Shown piece by piece: positions 21,445 to 32,146 of a stretch of DNA of 64,000 bases. The stretch comes from Phaeovulum veldkampii DSM 11550 (GTDB taxonomy: Bacteria > Pseudomonadota > Alphaproteobacteria > Rhodobacterales > Rhodobacteraceae), in contig NZ_PZKF01000006.1 in assembly GCF_003034995.1 (NCBI RefSeq), positions 53,956 to 117,955 of the forward strand, in the 5' to 3' direction. Below the pieces are notes generated by a model that was given only the letters and a program-made list of their open reading frames with translations, made no database searches and was not told the origin of the DNA. Every line of letters begins with the position of its first letter. The first letter of the stretch is position 1. The position numbers and the translations under genes were made by a program.

Positions 21445-23553
21445 ATGGAACAAATCATTCTCCTTGCCCCTCTGCTGGGGGCCGTGATCGGTGGCTTTGG
21501 CTGGCGCGTGATCGGTGAAAAGGGCGCCATGGGCGTGACCACGGGGCTTTTGTTCCTGTCGTGCCTGTTGTCGTGGATCGTGTTTCTGGGCCATGACGGT
21601 GTGACCGAACAGATCCCGCTGTTCGACTTCATCCGCTCGGGCAGCCTTGAGGCGAGCTGGGCGATCCGGGTTGACCGGCTGACGGCGATCATGCTGATCG
21701 TGGTCACCACGGTGTCGGCCTTTGTGCATCTTTATAGCTACGGCTACATGGCGCATGATGACAATTGGGGCCATTCCGAGGCCTACAAGGCGCGGTTTTT
21801 TGCCTATCTGTCGTTCTTTACCTTTGCCATGCTTGCGCTGGTCACCGCCGACAACCTTGTGCAGTTGTTCTTCGGCTGGGAAGGGGTGGGTGTCGCCTCG
21901 TATCTGCTGATCGGGTTCTATTACAAGAAAGCCTCGGCCAATGCCGCGGCGATCAAGGCCTTTATCGTGAACCGGGTGGGAGATTTCGGCTTCCTGCTGG
22001 GCATCGGTGCACTGTTCTTCCTGGTGGATTCGATCCGCATGGATGACATCTTTGCCGCCGCCCCGTCGCTTGCCGAAACGCAGCTTTCGTTCCTCGGCGG
22101 CAGTTGGAGTGCCGCCAATGTGGTCGGCGTTCTGCTGTTCATCGGCGCGATGGGCAAATCGGCGCAACTGTTCTTGCACACCTGGCTGCCCGATGCGATG
22201 GAAGGCCCGACGCCGGTTTCGGCGCTGATCCATGCCGCAACCATGGTGACGGCTGGGGTGTTTCTGGTCTGCCGCATGTCGCCGGTGTTCGAATACGCCC
22301 CCGACGCCAAGATGATGATCGTCTATGTCGGCGCGGCGACGGCATTTTTCGCCGCCACCGTTGGCCTTGTGCAAAACGACATCAAGCGCGTGATCGCCTA
22401 TTCGACCTGCTCGCAACTGGGTTACATGTTCGTGGCGGCGGGCGTGGGCGTCTATTCGGTGGCGATGTTCCACCTGCTGACCCACGCGTTTTTCAAGGCG
22501 ATGCTGTTTCTGGCGGCGGGCTCGGTCATTCATGCGATGCACCACGAACAGGACATGCGCCGCTACGGCGGGCTGAAAGACAAGATCCCGTTGACCTTCT
22601 ATGCGATGCTGATCGGCACGCTGGCGATCACCGGCGTGGGCATTCCGTTGACCCATATCGGCTTTGCGGGCTTCCTGTCGAAGGATGCTATCATCGAAAG
22701 CGCCTGGGCGGGCGGGCCTGCCTTTGCCTTCTGGGCGCTCGTGGTTGCTGCGGCCTTTACCGCCTTTTATTCCTGGCGGCTGATGTTCATGACCTTCTGG
22801 GGCAAGCCGCGGGGCGATCATCACGCGCATGACCACGCCCATGAAAGCCCGCTGTCAATGCTGGTGCCGCTGGGCGCGCTGGCGATCGGTGCGGTGTTCT
22901 CGGGCATGGTCTGGTATGGCAGTTTCTTTGGCGACCATGACAAGGTTGCGCGCTTCTTCGGGATGCCGGTTCACGCAACCGCCGCCGAGGGGCATTCCGA
23001 GGCAACCGCCGAGGCCGGGCACAGCCCGAGCGCGATGGCGCAAGAGCGCGCCGACCTGATTGCGGAAGACGCCGCCTCTGCCATCCCGGCCCCTGCCGCC
23101 CCGCAAGGCGCGATCTTCATTGCCGCCGACAATCATGTGATGGACGATGCCCACCACGCCCCGCAATGGGTCAAGGCGGCGCCGTTCCTTGCGATGCTGT
23201 CGGGGCTGTCGGTGGCGGTGCTGTTCTACATCCTGATGCCGCAACTGCCCGGGCAACTGGCCCGCGCGCTGCCGTGGCTTTACCAGTTCCTGCTCAACAA
23301 ATGGTATTTCGACGAAATCTATGAGGTCGTCTTTGTCCGCCCGGCGCGTGCGATTGGCCGCGGTCTGTGGAAGGTGGGCGATGGCGGTGCGATCGACGGG
23401 CTGATCAACGGCATCGCGCTGGGTGTGATCCCGTGGTTGACGCGGTTCGCCGGGCGGGTCCAGTCGGGCTATCTCTATCACTATGCCTTTGCGATGGTCG
23501 TGGGCATCGTCGCGCTGATGCTCTGGGTCGTGCTGCAGGGGGGCGCGCAGTAA
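21445..23553 (+). CDS. nuoL: NADH-quinone oxidoreductase subunit L
   Basis: A 702-residue antiporter-like subunit, the most distal proton pump of complex I, ending in the long lateral helix. Family segments: [20 protein letters not shown] with the key Glu, [20 protein letters not shown] with the key Lys region, and [21 protein letters not shown] His/Glu/Ala-rich stretch at about 500-560 ([20 protein letters not shown]) lies in a soluble loop before the lateral helix. The stop shares a base with nuoM (TAATG). Confidence 0.97.
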   Translation: MEQIILLAPLLGAVIGGFGWRVIGEKGAMGVTTGLLFLSCLLSWIVFLGHDGVTEQIPLFDFIRSGSLEASWAIRVDRLTAIMLIVVTTVSAFVHLYSYGYMAHDDNWGHSEAYKARFFAYLSFFTFAMLALVTADNLVQLFFGWEGVGVASYLLIGFYYKKASANAAAIKAFIVNRVGDFGFLLGIGALFFLVDSIRMDDIFAAAPSLAETQLSFLGGSWSAANVVGVLLFIGAMGKSAQLFLHTWLPDAMEGPTPVSALIHAATMVTAGVFLVCRMSPVFEYAPDAKMMIVYVGAATAFFAATVGLVQNDIKRVIAYSTCSQLGYMFVAAGVGVYSVAMFHLLTHAFFKAMLFLAAGSVIHAMHHEQDMRRYGGLKDKIPLTFYAMLIGTLAITGVGIPLTHIGFAGFLSKDAIIESAWAGGPAFAFWALVVAAAFTAFYSWRLMFMTFWGKPRGDHHAHDHAHESPLSMLVPLGALAIGAVFSGMVWYGSFFGDHDKVARFFGMPVHATAAEGHSEATAEAGHSPSAMAQERADLIAEDAASAIPAPAAPQGAIFIAADNHVMDDAHHAPQWVKAAPFLAMLSGLSVAVLFYILMPQLPGQLARALPWLYQFLLNKWYFDEIYEVVFVRPARAIGRGLWKVGDGGAIDGLINGIALGVIPWLTRFAGRVQSGYLYHYAFAMVVGIVALMLWVVLQGGAQ

Positions 23554-25088
23554 TGGATAACCTGCTTTCCATCGTCACCTTCCTGCCGCTGGTTGCGGCT
23601 CTGATTCTGGCCGTGTTCCTGCGTGGCGACGATCCGGCGGCGCAGCGCAACGCCAAGCGTCTGGCGCTGACCGCGACCTCGGCCACCTTCCTTGTGTCGC
23701 TGTTCATCCTGACCGGGTTCGACCCTGCCGACACCGGCTTTCAGTTTGTCGAAGAGGGCAAGTGGATCCTTGGCCTGAACTACAAGCTGGGGGTTGACGG
23801 GATCTCGGTCCTGTTCGTGATGCTGACGACCTTCATCATGCCCTTGACGATCTATGCCTGCTGGGGCGTCACGACGCGGGTCAAGGAATACATGATCGCC
23901 TTCCTCGTGCTGGAAACGCTGATGCTGGGCGTTTTCGTGGCGCTGGATCTGGTGCTGTTCTACCTGTTCTTCGAGGGTGGCCTGATCCCGATGTTCCTGA
24001 TCATCGGCATCTGGGGTGGCAAGGAGCGCATCTACGCCAGCTTCAAGTTCTTTCTCTACACCTTCCTCGGCTCGGTGCTGATGCTGGTTGCGATGATCGC
24101 GATGTATATGGATGCGGGCACCACCGATATCGCGGTGCTTCTGGGCCATCAGTTCGGGTCGGAAACGATGCGGTTTGGCGGCCTTACGCTGCTGGGCGGG
24201 ATGCAGTCGCTGCTGTTCCTGGCCTTCCTTGCCTCGTTCGCGGTCAAGATGCCGATGTGGCCGGTTCACACCTGGCTGCCCGATGCACACGTTCAGGCGC
24301 CCACCGCGGGTTCGGTCGTGCTGGCGGCGATCATGCTGAAGATGGGTGGCTACGGCTTCCTGCGGTTTTCGTTGCCAATGTTCCCGGTTGCCTCTGACAT
24401 TTGGGCGCCGCTGATCTGGGGCATGAGCGCGATTGCCATCATCTACACCTCGCTGGTGGCGCTGGCGCAGACCGACATGAAAAAGCTGATCGCCTATTCC
24501 TCGGTTGCGCATATGGGCTTTGTGACGATGGGGATTTTCGCGGCGAACCAGCAGGGGCTGGATGGCGCGATCTTCCAGATGCTCAGCCACGGCTTCATTT
24601 CGGGCGCGCTGTTCCTGATCGTGGGGGTCATCTATGACCGGATGCACACCCGCGAGATTGACGCCTATGGCGGGCTGGTAAACCGGATGCCGGCCTTTGC
24701 GCTGGTGTTCATGTTCTTCACCATGGCCAATGTGGGCCTGCCAGGCACCAGCGGGTTCGTGGGCGAATTCCTGACGATCGTCGGCATCTTTCAGGTGTCC
24801 ACCTGGACGGCGGCGCTGGCGGCGACGGGGGTGATCCTGTCGGCGGCCTATGCGCTGTGGCTCTATCGCCGGGTGGTTTTTGGCGAGTTGATCAAGGAAA
24901 GCCTGCGCACGATTGCCGACATGGACCGCCGCGAAAAACTGATCTTTGCACCGCTGGTTACCATGACCCTGATTTTGGGCGTCTATCCCAGCCTTGTGAC
25001 CGATATCATCGGGCCTTCGGTTGCCGCCCTTGTCACCGACTATAACGCCAGCCTGCCCGCCAAAGTCGCGGCGCTTGCCGCGCATTGA
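23553..25088 (+). CDS. nuoM: NADH-quinone oxidoreductase subunit M
   Basis: A 511-residue antiporter-like proton-pumping subunit. Conserved parts: [20 protein letters not shown], the Glu region [40 protein letters not shown], and [20 protein letters not shown]. The frame is open from 23367, inside nuoL, but the start is the ATG at 23553 ([17 protein letters not shown]), coupled to the nuoL stop. Confidence 0.97.
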   Translation: MDNLLSIVTFLPLVAALILAVFLRGDDPAAQRNAKRLALTATSATFLVSLFILTGFDPADTGFQFVEEGKWILGLNYKLGVDGISVLFVMLTTFIMPLTIYACWGVTTRVKEYMIAFLVLETLMLGVFVALDLVLFYLFFEGGLIPMFLIIGIWGGKERIYASFKFFLYTFLGSVLMLVAMIAMYMDAGTTDIAVLLGHQFGSETMRFGGLTLLGGMQSLLFLAFLASFAVKMPMWPVHTWLPDAHVQAPTAGSVVLAAIMLKMGGYGFLRFSLPMFPVASDIWAPLIWGMSAIAIIYTSLVALAQTDMKKLIAYSSVAHMGFVTMGIFAANQQGLDGAIFQMLSHGFISGALFLIVGVIYDRMHTREIDAYGGLVNRMPAFALVFMFFTMANVGLPGTSGFVGEFLTIVGIFQVSTWTAALAATGVILSAAYALWLYRRVVFGELIKESLRTIADMDRREKLIFAPLVTMTLILGVYPSLVTDIIGPSVAALVTDYNASLPAKVAALAAH

Positions 25089-25103
25089 GGGAGAAACACG
25101 ACG

Positions 25104-26543
25104 ATGACCTCTGCGGATTTCTCCATCATCCTGCCGGAACTGCTGCTGGCGCTCTTTGCAATGATCGCGCTATTGGCCGGGGTCTGGACCGGCAAGGACA
25201 AGGTCGCGCGGCCGATCTTGTGGGCCACGGTCGCGGTGATGCTGGTGCTGGCGGCGCTTATTGCGGTGGCGGGTGGCGCCTCGCGCACGGCCTTTGGGGG
25301 GCTGTTCCTTGACGATGCCTTCGCGCGTTTTGCCAAGGTGGCGGTGCTGTTGTCCGCCGCTGCCGTTCTGGCGATGAGCGTCGATTACCTGACCCGCCGT
25401 GGCCTGTTGCGGTTTGAATATCCGATCCTGATCGCGCTTGCGGTCGTGGGTATGATGATGATGGTTTCGGCGGGCGACCTGATGTCGCTTTATCTGGGGC
25501 TGGAGCTGCAATCGCTGGCACTTTATATTGTGGCCGCGCTGCGCCGTGACAGTGTGAAATCGACCGAGGCGGGGCTGAAATACTTTGTCTTGGGCGCGCT
25601 GTCGTCGGGGCTTCTGCTTTATGGCGCTTCGCTGACCTATGGTTTTGCGGGGACGACCGAATTTGCCGGCATCCTGAGTGTGGTGCGTGAAGGCGAGATG
25701 CCGCTGGGTCTGATGTTCGGGCTGGTGTTCCTGATCACGGGGCTGGCGTTCAAGGTCTCTGCCGTGCCGTTCCACATGTGGACGCCCGATGTCTACGAAG
25801 GCTCGCCCACGCCGGTGACCGCCTTCTTTGCCACCGCGCCCAAGATCGCGGCGATGGCGCTGTTCGCGCGGTTGGTGCATGACGCCTTCGGCACTGTGCC
25901 GGGCGACTGGGGGCAGGTTGTGGCGGCGCTGGCCGTGGCCTCGATGTTTCTGGGTGCGATCGCGGCGATCGGGCAAAAGAACATCAAGCGTCTGATGGCC
26001 TATTCCTCGATCTCGCACATGGGCTTTGCGCTGGTGGGGCTGGCGGCGGGGTCGGCGCTGGGGGTCCAGGCAATGCTGATCTATGTGGCGATCTATGTCG
26101 CCATGAACATCGGCACCTTTGCCTTCATCCTGTCGATGGAACGCGACGGTCAGCCGGTGACCGATATTTCGGCGCTGAATTATTATGCCCGGCGTGAACC
26201 GCTGAAGGCGCTGGCGTTGCTGGTGCTGCTGTTCAGCCTTGCTGGCGTGCCGCCGATGCTGGGCTTTTTCGGCAAGTTCGCGGTGCTGTCGGCGGCGGTC
26301 AAGGCGGGCTATGTGTGGCTTGCGGTGCTGGGCGTGATCGCTTCGGTGATCGGGGCCTTTTACTATATACGCATCGTCTACTTCATGTATTTCGGCACCG
26401 AAACCGACCCGTTGGACCGGCGCATGCCTGCGGTGCAATGGGTGCTGTTCATGGGATCGGCGGTGGTGATGCTGGTGGGGATCGTCAACCTCTTCGGGAT
26501 CGAAGGTGCAGCCGGGACGGCGGCAGCAGCGCTTGTCCGCTAA
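25104..26543 (+). CDS. nuoN: NADH-quinone oxidoreductase subunit N
   Basis: A 479-residue antiporter-like proton-pumping subunit. Family segments: [20 protein letters not shown] with the key Glu, [20 protein letters not shown], and [20 protein letters not shown]. It is the last complex I subunit of the cluster. Its 3' end overlaps the start of birA, so transcription appears to continue into the following three genes. Confidence 0.97.
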   Translation: MTSADFSIILPELLLALFAMIALLAGVWTGKDKVARPILWATVAVMLVLAALIAVAGGASRTAFGGLFLDDAFARFAKVAVLLSAAAVLAMSVDYLTRRGLLRFEYPILIALAVVGMMMMVSAGDLMSLYLGLELQSLALYIVAALRRDSVKSTEAGLKYFVLGALSSGLLLYGASLTYGFAGTTEFAGILSVVREGEMPLGLMFGLVFLITGLAFKVSAVPFHMWTPDVYEGSPTPVTAFFATAPKIAAMALFARLVHDAFGTVPGDWGQVVAALAVASMFLGAIAAIGQKNIKRLMAYSSISHMGFALVGLAAGSALGVQAMLIYVAIYVAMNIGTFAFILSMERDGQPVTDISALNYYARREPLKALALLVLLFSLAGVPPMLGFFGKFAVLSAAVKAGYVWLAVLGVIASVIGAFYYIRIVYFMYFGTETDPLDRRMPAVQWVLFMGSAVVMLVGIVNLFGIEGAAGTAAAALVR

Positions 26544-27297
26544 GCCGCCGGTCTGGCCCGCGGGGGTTGCTTGCACGGTTCTGGCCGAGGTTGACAGCAC
26601 CATGGCCGAGGCCGCGCGCCGCGCGCCTGCGCTGGCGGGGCCGGAATGGGTGCTGGCACTGCGCCAGACTGCGGGGCGTGGTCGTCGCGGGCGCGAATGG
26701 CGCGATCCGCCGGGCAATTTCGCCGCCACGCTGATCTTGCGGCCTGCGGGCGGGCCGGCGGCGGCGGCGCTTTATTCCTTTGTTGCGGCGCTGGCGCTGC
26801 ATGATGCGCTGGCGGCGGTGGCGGGGCCTGCCGTGCCCTTGGCGATCAAATGGCCCAATGACGTGCTGCTGAACGGCGGCAAGGTGGCGGGTATCCTGCT
26901 GGAAAGCACCGGCGCCGGCACCGGCGCGCTCAGCCATCTGGCGGTGGGCATCGGCGTTAACCTGCGCCACGCCCCCGCGCCCGAGGTGCTGGAACCGGGC
27001 GCCATGCTGCCCGTCAGCCTGTGCGGTGAAACCGGCGTCGAGGTGACGCCGGAGGATTTCCTGGCGTATCTGGGTCCAGCCTTTGCGCGGTTTCAGGCGC
27101 AATATGAAACCTTCGGCTTTGCCCCGATCCGCACCGCGTGGTTGGCGCGGGCCGCCCGGCTGGGCCAGACCGTGACCGCCCGCACCCGCGCCGAGGTGAG
27201 TGTCGGCACATTCGAGACCATTGACGAAACCGGCGCCTTGGTCTTGAAGACCGCGCAAGGCCGCCGGGCGATTGCTGCGGCGGATGTGTTTTTCTGA
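26506..27297 (+). CDS. birA: Biotin-[acetyl-CoA-carboxylase] ligase
   Basis: Attaches biotin to carrier proteins such as the biotinyl domain of MccA, using biotinyl-AMP. The ligase motifs are present: [26 protein letters not shown] (nucleotide loop), [20 protein letters not shown] and [11 protein letters not shown] small C-terminal SH3-like part follows. There is no N-terminal helix-turn-helix, so this is a class I enzyme without repressor function. The only plausible start is the GTG at 26506, which puts 38 bases inside nuoN; the next alternatives would cut into conserved sequence. Confidence 0.92.
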   Translation: MQPGRRQQRLSAKPPVWPAGVACTVLAEVDSTMAEAARRAPALAGPEWVLALRQTAGRGRRGREWRDPPGNFAATLILRPAGGPAAAALYSFVAALALHDALAAVAGPAVPLAIKWPNDVLLNGGKVAGILLESTGAGTGALSHLAVGIGVNLRHAPAPEVLEPGAMLPVSLCGETGVEVTPEDFLAYLGPAFARFQAQYETFGFAPIRTAWLARAARLGQTVTARTRAEVSVGTFETIDETGALVLKTAQGRRAIAAADVFF

Positions 27298-27311
27298 AAG
27301 GGGCAGCCCCC

Positions 27312-28091
27312 ATGCTTTTGTGCATCGACTGCGGCAATACCAATACGGTGTTTTCGATCTGGGACGGCAGCAGCTTTCGCGCGACATGGCGCATTGCGAC
27401 CGATCACCGCCGCACGGCGGACGAATATTTCGTCTGGCTGTCCAGCCTGATGATGCTGACCAAGGTAGAGGCGCAGATCAGCGATGCGATCATCTCGTCC
27501 ACGGTGCCGCGGGTGGTGTTCAACCTTCGTGTGCTGTGCAACCGCTATTTCGATTGTCGCCCGCTAGTGGTGGGCAAGCCCGATTGCGCGCTGCCGGTCG
27601 CGCCCCGCGTCGATCAGGGCACCACGGTCGGCCCCGACCGGCTGGTGAACACCGTGGCGGGCTTTGACCGCCACGGCGGCGATCTGATCGTGGTCGATTT
27701 CGGCACCGCTACCACCTTTGACGTGATCGACCATGACGGTGCCTATATCGGCGGCGTGATCGCGCCCGGCGTGAACCTGAGCCTTGAGGCGCTGCACATG
27801 GCCGCCGCTGCGCTGCCGCATGTGGACATCACCAAGCCGCAGGCGGCGATCGGCACGAACACGGTCACGTGTATCCAGTCGGGGGTTTACTTTGGCTATA
27901 TCGGCCTTGTGGAAGGCATCGTGCGCCAGATAAGGATCGAACGCGACCGACCCATGAAGGTGATCGCCACCGGCGGGTTGGCGGCGCTGTTCGATCAGGG
28001 GTTCGATCTGTTCGCCTCTGTCGAGGACGATCTGACGATGCATGGGCTGGTGCTGATCCACCGGTTCAACCACAAAGGGCAAGTGGCATGA
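27312..28091 (+). CDS. coaX: Type III pantothenate kinase
   Basis: Phosphorylates pantothenate, the first step of coenzyme A synthesis, without acetyl-CoA feedback typical of CoaA. The ASKHA-fold motifs are MLLCIDCGNTNTVFSIWDG at the N-terminus, the GTTVGPDRLVNTVAGF segment, VVDFGTATTFDVIDHDGAYI and GGVIAPGVNLS. The length of 259 residues is standard. It lies between birA and ribonuclease J; its stop overlaps the next ATG by four bases. Confidence 0.95.
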   Translation: MLLCIDCGNTNTVFSIWDGSSFRATWRIATDHRRTADEYFVWLSSLMMLTKVEAQISDAIISSTVPRVVFNLRVLCNRYFDCRPLVVGKPDCALPVAPRVDQGTTVGPDRLVNTVAGFDRHGGDLIVVDFGTATTFDVIDHDGAYIGGVIAPGVNLSLEALHMAAAALPHVDITKPQAAIGTNTVTCIQSGVYFGYIGLVEGIVRQIRIERDRPMKVIATGGLAALFDQGFDLFASVEDDLTMHGLVLIHRFNHKGQVA

Positions 28092-29764
28092 AAAAAGACC
28101 GGCTGATCTACCTTCCGCTTGGCGGTGCCGGGGAAATCGGGATGAACGCCTATGTCTATGGCTACGGTCCCGCCGGGAAGGAGCGGCTGATCCTGGTCGA
28201 TCTGGGTGTGACCTTTCCCGACATGGATACCTCGCCCGGCGTTGACCTGATCCTGCCCGACATCAGCTGGCTGGAGGAAAACGCTGACCGGCTGGAGGCG
28301 ATCTTTATCACCCATGCCCACGAAGACCATGTTGGCGCGCTGGCGCATCTGTGGCCGGGGCTGAAGGTGCCGGTTCATGCCCGCCGCTTTACCGCCCGCA
28401 TCGCCGAGATGAAGATGGACGAGGCCGGGCTTCCGACCGATGTGATCCATGTTCACGCTCCGCGCCACCCGATCGAGGCCGGGCCGTTCCGGGTGCAGTT
28501 CGTGCCGGTCAGCCATTCCATCCCCGAAAGCAGCGCGCTGGTAATCGACACGCCCGCGGGCCGTATCGTGCATTCGGGCGACTTCAAGCTGGACGGCAAC
28601 CCGGTGGTGGGCGAGGCCTTCGATCCGGTGATGTGGCACGAGATCGCGCGCGAAGGGCAGGGGGTGCGCATCCTCGCCTGTGACAGCACCAACATCTTTT
28701 CGACCCATCCGGGCCGGTCCGAGGCGACGCTGGCCGGGCCGCTGACCGAATTCATCGCCGCGCAGGATGGAATGGTGGTTGCGACCACATTCGCCTCGAA
28801 CGTGGCGCGGCTGAAAACGCTGGCCGAGGCGGGCCGCGCTGCCGGGCGCTCGATCTGCATGTTGGGCCGGGCGATGAAGAAAATGATCACCGCCGCCGCC
28901 GAAACCGGCGTGCTGACCGAGTTTCCCGGCGTCGTGTCGCCCGAGGAGGCCCAGCATATCCCGCGCGAAAACCTGATGCTGATCGTCACCGGCAGCCAGG
29001 GCGAACGCCGCGCCGCCAGTGCGCAGCTCAGCCGCGGCAAATATCTGGGGCTGGAGATGCGCGAGGGCGATACCTTTCTGTTTTCGTCGAAAACCATTCC
29101 CGGCAACGAACGTGGCGTAATCCGCATCATGAATGCGATGTCGGAAATGGGGGTCGAGGTTGTCGATGACCGCGGCGGCCTTTACCACGTTTCGGGCCAT
29201 GCCAACCGCCCCGATCTTGAGGCTGTGCATGATCTGTTGTCGCCCGCCATCCTGATTCCGATGCATGGCGAACACCGCCACCTGCGCGAACATGCGCGGC
29301 TGGCGCAGTCCAAGGGCATCGCCTCGGAGGTTGTGACCAACGGCATGATGATCGACCTGACCGGCCCCGCCCCGAAGGTGGTGGAGCATATCGAGGCCGG
29401 GCGGCGCTATCTGGATGGCAACGTGCTGATCGGGGCGCTGGATGGCATCGTGCGCGACCGTATCCGCATGGCGCTGAACGGCCATGTATTGATCACCGTG
29501 ATCGTGGACGAAGACGATCTGCCCTTGGGCGATGCCTGGGTGGAACTGATGGGGCTGGCGGGCCGGGGCCGTTCGGGCGCCGCGCTGGCCGATCAGCTTG
29601 AGGCGGAACTGGCCGAGTTTCTGGAACGCGCCAGCGCCAAGGTGATCGCCTCGGATGACAAGATCGACGAGGCGATCCGGCGCATCGTGCGGCAGGTCTG
29701 CATGGAAGAGATCGGCAAGAAGCCCGAAGTGACGGTGGTCGTGTCGCGGCTGGTGGCCGAATAG
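28088..29764 (+). CDS. rnj: Ribonuclease J
   Basis: A metallo-beta-lactamase/beta-CASP ribonuclease (endo- and 5'-exonuclease) involved in mRNA decay and rRNA processing. The zinc-binding HxHxDH motif appears in FITHAHEDHVGALAHLW, with other ligands in VHSGDFKLDG and, in the C-terminal part, SGHANRPDLEAVHDLL and PMHGEHRHLREHA. The start at 28088 (MKKDRLIYLPLGGAGEIGMN) overlaps the coaX stop and gives 558 residues, the family size. The frame remains open further upstream, but those residues are not conserved-looking. Confidence 0.94.
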   Translation: MKKDRLIYLPLGGAGEIGMNAYVYGYGPAGKERLILVDLGVTFPDMDTSPGVDLILPDISWLEENADRLEAIFITHAHEDHVGALAHLWPGLKVPVHARRFTARIAEMKMDEAGLPTDVIHVHAPRHPIEAGPFRVQFVPVSHSIPESSALVIDTPAGRIVHSGDFKLDGNPVVGEAFDPVMWHEIAREGQGVRILACDSTNIFSTHPGRSEATLAGPLTEFIAAQDGMVVATTFASNVARLKTLAEAGRAAGRSICMLGRAMKKMITAAAETGVLTEFPGVVSPEEAQHIPRENLMLIVTGSQGERRAASAQLSRGKYLGLEMREGDTFLFSSKTIPGNERGVIRIMNAMSEMGVEVVDDRGGLYHVSGHANRPDLEAVHDLLSPAILIPMHGEHRHLREHARLAQSKGIASEVVTNGMMIDLTGPAPKVVEHIEAGRRYLDGNVLIGALDGIVRDRIRMALNGHVLITVIVDEDDLPLGDAWVELMGLAGRGRSGAALADQLEAELAEFLERASAKVIASDDKIDEAIRRIVRQVCMEEIGKKPEVTVVVSRLVAE

Positions 29765-29770
29765 GCCCGC

Positions 29771-30601
29771 TCAGGCACCGCAGGCCCGCAACCACAGGCT
29801 GATCGCGGCCAGCGCCTCGGCTTCGTCCAGAAACGGGATATGCGCGCGCCCTGGCACCTCGGCAAAGATCATGTCGGGGCGGCGGCGGCGCATTTCGGTC
29901 GTGGCCTCAGGTGACAGCAGATCGGAATTTGCCCCCCGGATCAGCGCCAGCGGCAGGCCCGCGCAGGCATCGAACAGGGGCCACAGATCGGTCGGCGGGC
30001 CGTCGAAGGCCGCCAGAAACGCCTCGCGCAGGGACGGGTCATAGCGGATGCGCAGCCCGTCGGGCGTTTCGGCATAGTGATGCGCCACCTCGGCCGCCCA
30101 ACGCTCGGGCGGGACACCCTCGAAGCCCGGCATCAGGCCGGGCATCCGCGCCACCAGATCGGCCGCGTTGCGTGCCCGCGGGTTGCGCCCGACATAATCG
30201 AAGATCCGCTCCAGCCCGGCGCGCTCGATCACCGGGCCGACATCGTTCAGGCACAGCCCCGCCAGCCGACCCGGTGCCGTTGCGGCCAGAAACATCCCGA
30301 TCAGCCCCCCGCGCGAGGTGCCGATGATCGCCGCCCGCGCGATCCCCAGATGGTCCATCAGCGCCAGAACGTCGCGCGCCTCGGTTGGGACGGTATAGGT
30401 GGCGGCCCCGGTCCAGCTCGACCCGCCGCGGCCGCGGTAATCGGGCCGGATCAGCCGGACGCCGGGCAGATGCGGCGCCAGATAGTTGAAATCGCGCCCG
30501 TCGCGCGTCAGCCCCGCCAGCGCAATCACCGGCAGCCCGGCACCCGTGTCACGGTAGGCAAGGCGCGCGCCATCGGGCGCGGTGAAATGGGTCTGGGGCA
30601 T
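29771..30601 (-). CDS. Alpha/beta hydrolase
   Basis: A 276-residue hydrolase on the minus strand, convergent with ribonuclease J. The start at 30601 (MPQTHFTAPDGARLAYRDTG) has GGAGG five bases upstream; the longer frame to 30682 adds unlikely residues. The nucleophile elbow is GTSRGG, the oxyanion region is LAGLTRDGRDF, and the C-terminal His is in VPGRAHIPFLDE. LIRPDYRGRGGSSWTG is typical for esterase-, epoxidase- and haloperoxidase-like members. The substrate cannot be told from sequence. Confidence 0.88.
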   Translation of the reverse strand: MPQTHFTAPDGARLAYRDTGAGLPVIALAGLTRDGRDFNYLAPHLPGVRLIRPDYRGRGGSSWTGAATYTVPTEARDVLALMDHLGIARAAIIGTSRGGLIGMFLAATAPGRLAGLCLNDVGPVIERAGLERIFDYVGRNPRARNAADLVARMPGLMPGFEGVPPERWAAEVAHHYAETPDGLRIRYDPSLREAFLAAFDGPPTDLWPLFDACAGLPLALIRGANSDLLSPEATTEMRRRRPDMIFAEVPGRAHIPFLDEAEALAAISLWLRACGA

Positions 30602-30712
30602 CGGTTCCTCCGGCAGGCTTTGTGCCACGTTGGCACAGCGCGGCAGTGCGGGGAAGGGGGCTGGCTGGTTGCGGGGAAACATGATCTGATTGCCCGATCA
30701 GGGGAGACGGCG

Positions 30713-31315
30713 ATGGCCACACCGATTGACGATATTCTGCAACGCCTGCGCGCCCTTCAGGACGAGATCGAGGACGAGATCGACACCCGCCGCGCCGCGC
30801 TGAGTTATCGGGTCGAGCAGGGGCGCATCACCTTTGAGGCCGAGGTGCGCGCCCGCCACCGTGCCGCGCAGATTCGGCTGGGCACGTTCCTGCGCAACAC
30901 GCCGGTTCTGGTGATACTGACCGTCCCGGTCATTTATGCGCTGCTGATCCCGTTCGTGCTGCTGGATCTGTTTGTGACCGTCTATCAGGCGGTCTGCTTT
31001 CCGATCTATGGCATCGCCAAGGTGCGCCGACGCGATTATATCGCGATTGACCGGCACCAACTGGCCTATCTGAACGCGGTGCAAAAGGTGAACTGCGTTT
31101 ATTGCGGATATTGCAACGGCCTGATCGCCTATGTTCGCGAAATTGCCGGACGGACCGAGCAATACTGGTGTCCGATCAAGCACGCGCGCCGGGTCAAGGG
31201 CACGCATGACCACTATGCGCGGTTTCCCGATTACGGCGATGCCGAGACCTATCAGGCCCGGTTACAGGCGCTGCGCGATGCCCTGCGCGACCTGGAGACG
31301 CGGCGAGACGGGTAA
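30713..31315 (+). CDS. Membrane protein with Cys cluster (unknown function)
   Basis: A 200-residue protein with GGGGAG six bases before the ATG at 30713. The N-terminal 60 residues are charged and helical (ILQRLRALQDEIEDEIDTRR). One long hydrophobic stretch, or a hairpin, spans about 63-96 (PVLVILTVPVIYALLIPFVL). Then comes VNCVYCGYCNG (C128, C131, C134) and YWCPIKHARR (C153, H157), a likely metal-binding or iron-sulfur site on the cytoplasmic side. The C-terminus is charged. I recall homologues only as hypothetical proteins. The gene faces fabI across a strong terminator. Confidence 0.75.
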   Translation: MATPIDDILQRLRALQDEIEDEIDTRRAALSYRVEQGRITFEAEVRARHRAAQIRLGTFLRNTPVLVILTVPVIYALLIPFVLLDLFVTVYQAVCFPIYGIAKVRRRDYIAIDRHQLAYLNAVQKVNCVYCGYCNGLIAYVREIAGRTEQYWCPIKHARRVKGTHDHYARFPDYGDAETYQARLQALRDALRDLETRRDG

Positions 31316-31316
31316 G

Positions 31317-31345
31317 CCCAAGATTTTTCGTCGAAAAATCTTGGG
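31317..31345. terminator. Bidirectional terminator between the Cys-cluster gene and fabI
   Basis: A perfect 13-base inverted repeat, arms CCCAAGATTTTTC and GAAAAATCTTGGG with loop GTC. The A/T runs inside the arms give a U-tract in either direction. It sits between two convergent genes, one base after the left stop and six bases before the fabI stop. Elements with this core recur in Rhodobacterales as I recall. Confidence 0.85.
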
Positions 31346-31351
31346 GCGACG

Positions 31352-32140
31352 TCAGATGTTGTCGGGCTGCGGCATGCCCAGAACGTGATAGCCGCTGTCC
31401 ACCATCACGATGTCGCCGGTCGTGCAGGCGCCCAGGTCCGAGCACAGGAACACCGCCGCCCCGCCCACCGCTTCCAGCGTCGCGTTGTGGCGCAGCGGTG
31501 CGTTGGCCTCGGCATGGCGAAAGGTCTTGCGCGCGCCGCCGATCGCGGCCCCGGCCAGCGTCTTCATCGGGCCGGGGCTGACGGCGTTTACGCGGATGCC
31601 GTCGGGGCCCAGATCATTGGCCAGATAGCGCACGGCACTTTCCAGCGCCGCCTTGGCCACGCCCATCACGTTGTAATAGGGCGTCACCCGGTTGGACCCG
31701 GCGAAAGTCACCGTCAGCAAGCTGCCGCCATCGGGCATCAGGTCGGCGGCGCGGCGCGCCACGTCGATGAAGCTGAAGCAGGAAATCGCCAGACTGTTCT
31801 TGAAATTGTCGCGGCTGGTGTGGATGAAGCGGCCCGCCAGTTCGGCCTTGTCGGAATAGGCGATGGCGTGGATCAGAAAATCCATCGTGCCCCATTCCGC
31901 CTTCAGCCGCGCAAAGGCGGCGTCAAGGCTGGCGTCGTCGTTCACATCGACATCGACCAGCAGGCTGGACCCTACCGAGGCCGCCAGCGGTTCCACCCGC
32001 TTGCCAAAGGCCTCGCCCTGATAGGAAAAGGCAAGCTCGGCCCCTTCGGCAGCCAGCGCCGCCGCGATGCCCCAGGCGATGGAGCGTTCGTTGGCGACGC
32101 CCATTACCAGGCCCCGCTTGCCCTTCATCAGATCGGCCAT
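31352..32140 (-). CDS. fabI: Enoyl-[acyl-carrier-protein] reductase (NADH)
   Basis: Catalyses the last reduction in each fatty-acid elongation round. The 262-residue short-chain-dehydrogenase fold starts MADLMKGKRGLVMGVANERS (the FabI-type nucleotide-binding segment), and has the catalytic Tyr and Lys spaced as Y-x6-K in YYNVMGVAKAALES. The substrate-loop part is GPMKTLAGAAIGG. It lies in a minus-strand run fabA-fabB-fabI, with six bases between fabB and fabI, so the three are probably one operon dedicated to unsaturated fatty-acid synthesis and elongation. Confidence 0.95.
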   Translation of the reverse strand: MADLMKGKRGLVMGVANERSIAWGIAAALAAEGAELAFSYQGEAFGKRVEPLAASVGSSLLVDVDVNDDASLDAAFARLKAEWGTMDFLIHAIAYSDKAELAGRFIHTSRDNFKNSLAISCFSFIDVARRAADLMPDGGSLLTVTFAGSNRVTPYYNVMGVAKAALESAVRYLANDLGPDGIRVNAVSPGPMKTLAGAAIGGARKTFRHAEANAPLRHNATLEAVGGAAVFLCSDLGACTTGDIVMVDSGYHVLGMPQPDNI

Positions 32141-32146
32141 GTCACA

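Noticed and set aside
20959..22842. Long minus-strand open frame opposite nuoK/nuoL
   Set aside because: Same shadow effect; NuoL is unambiguous on the plus strand.
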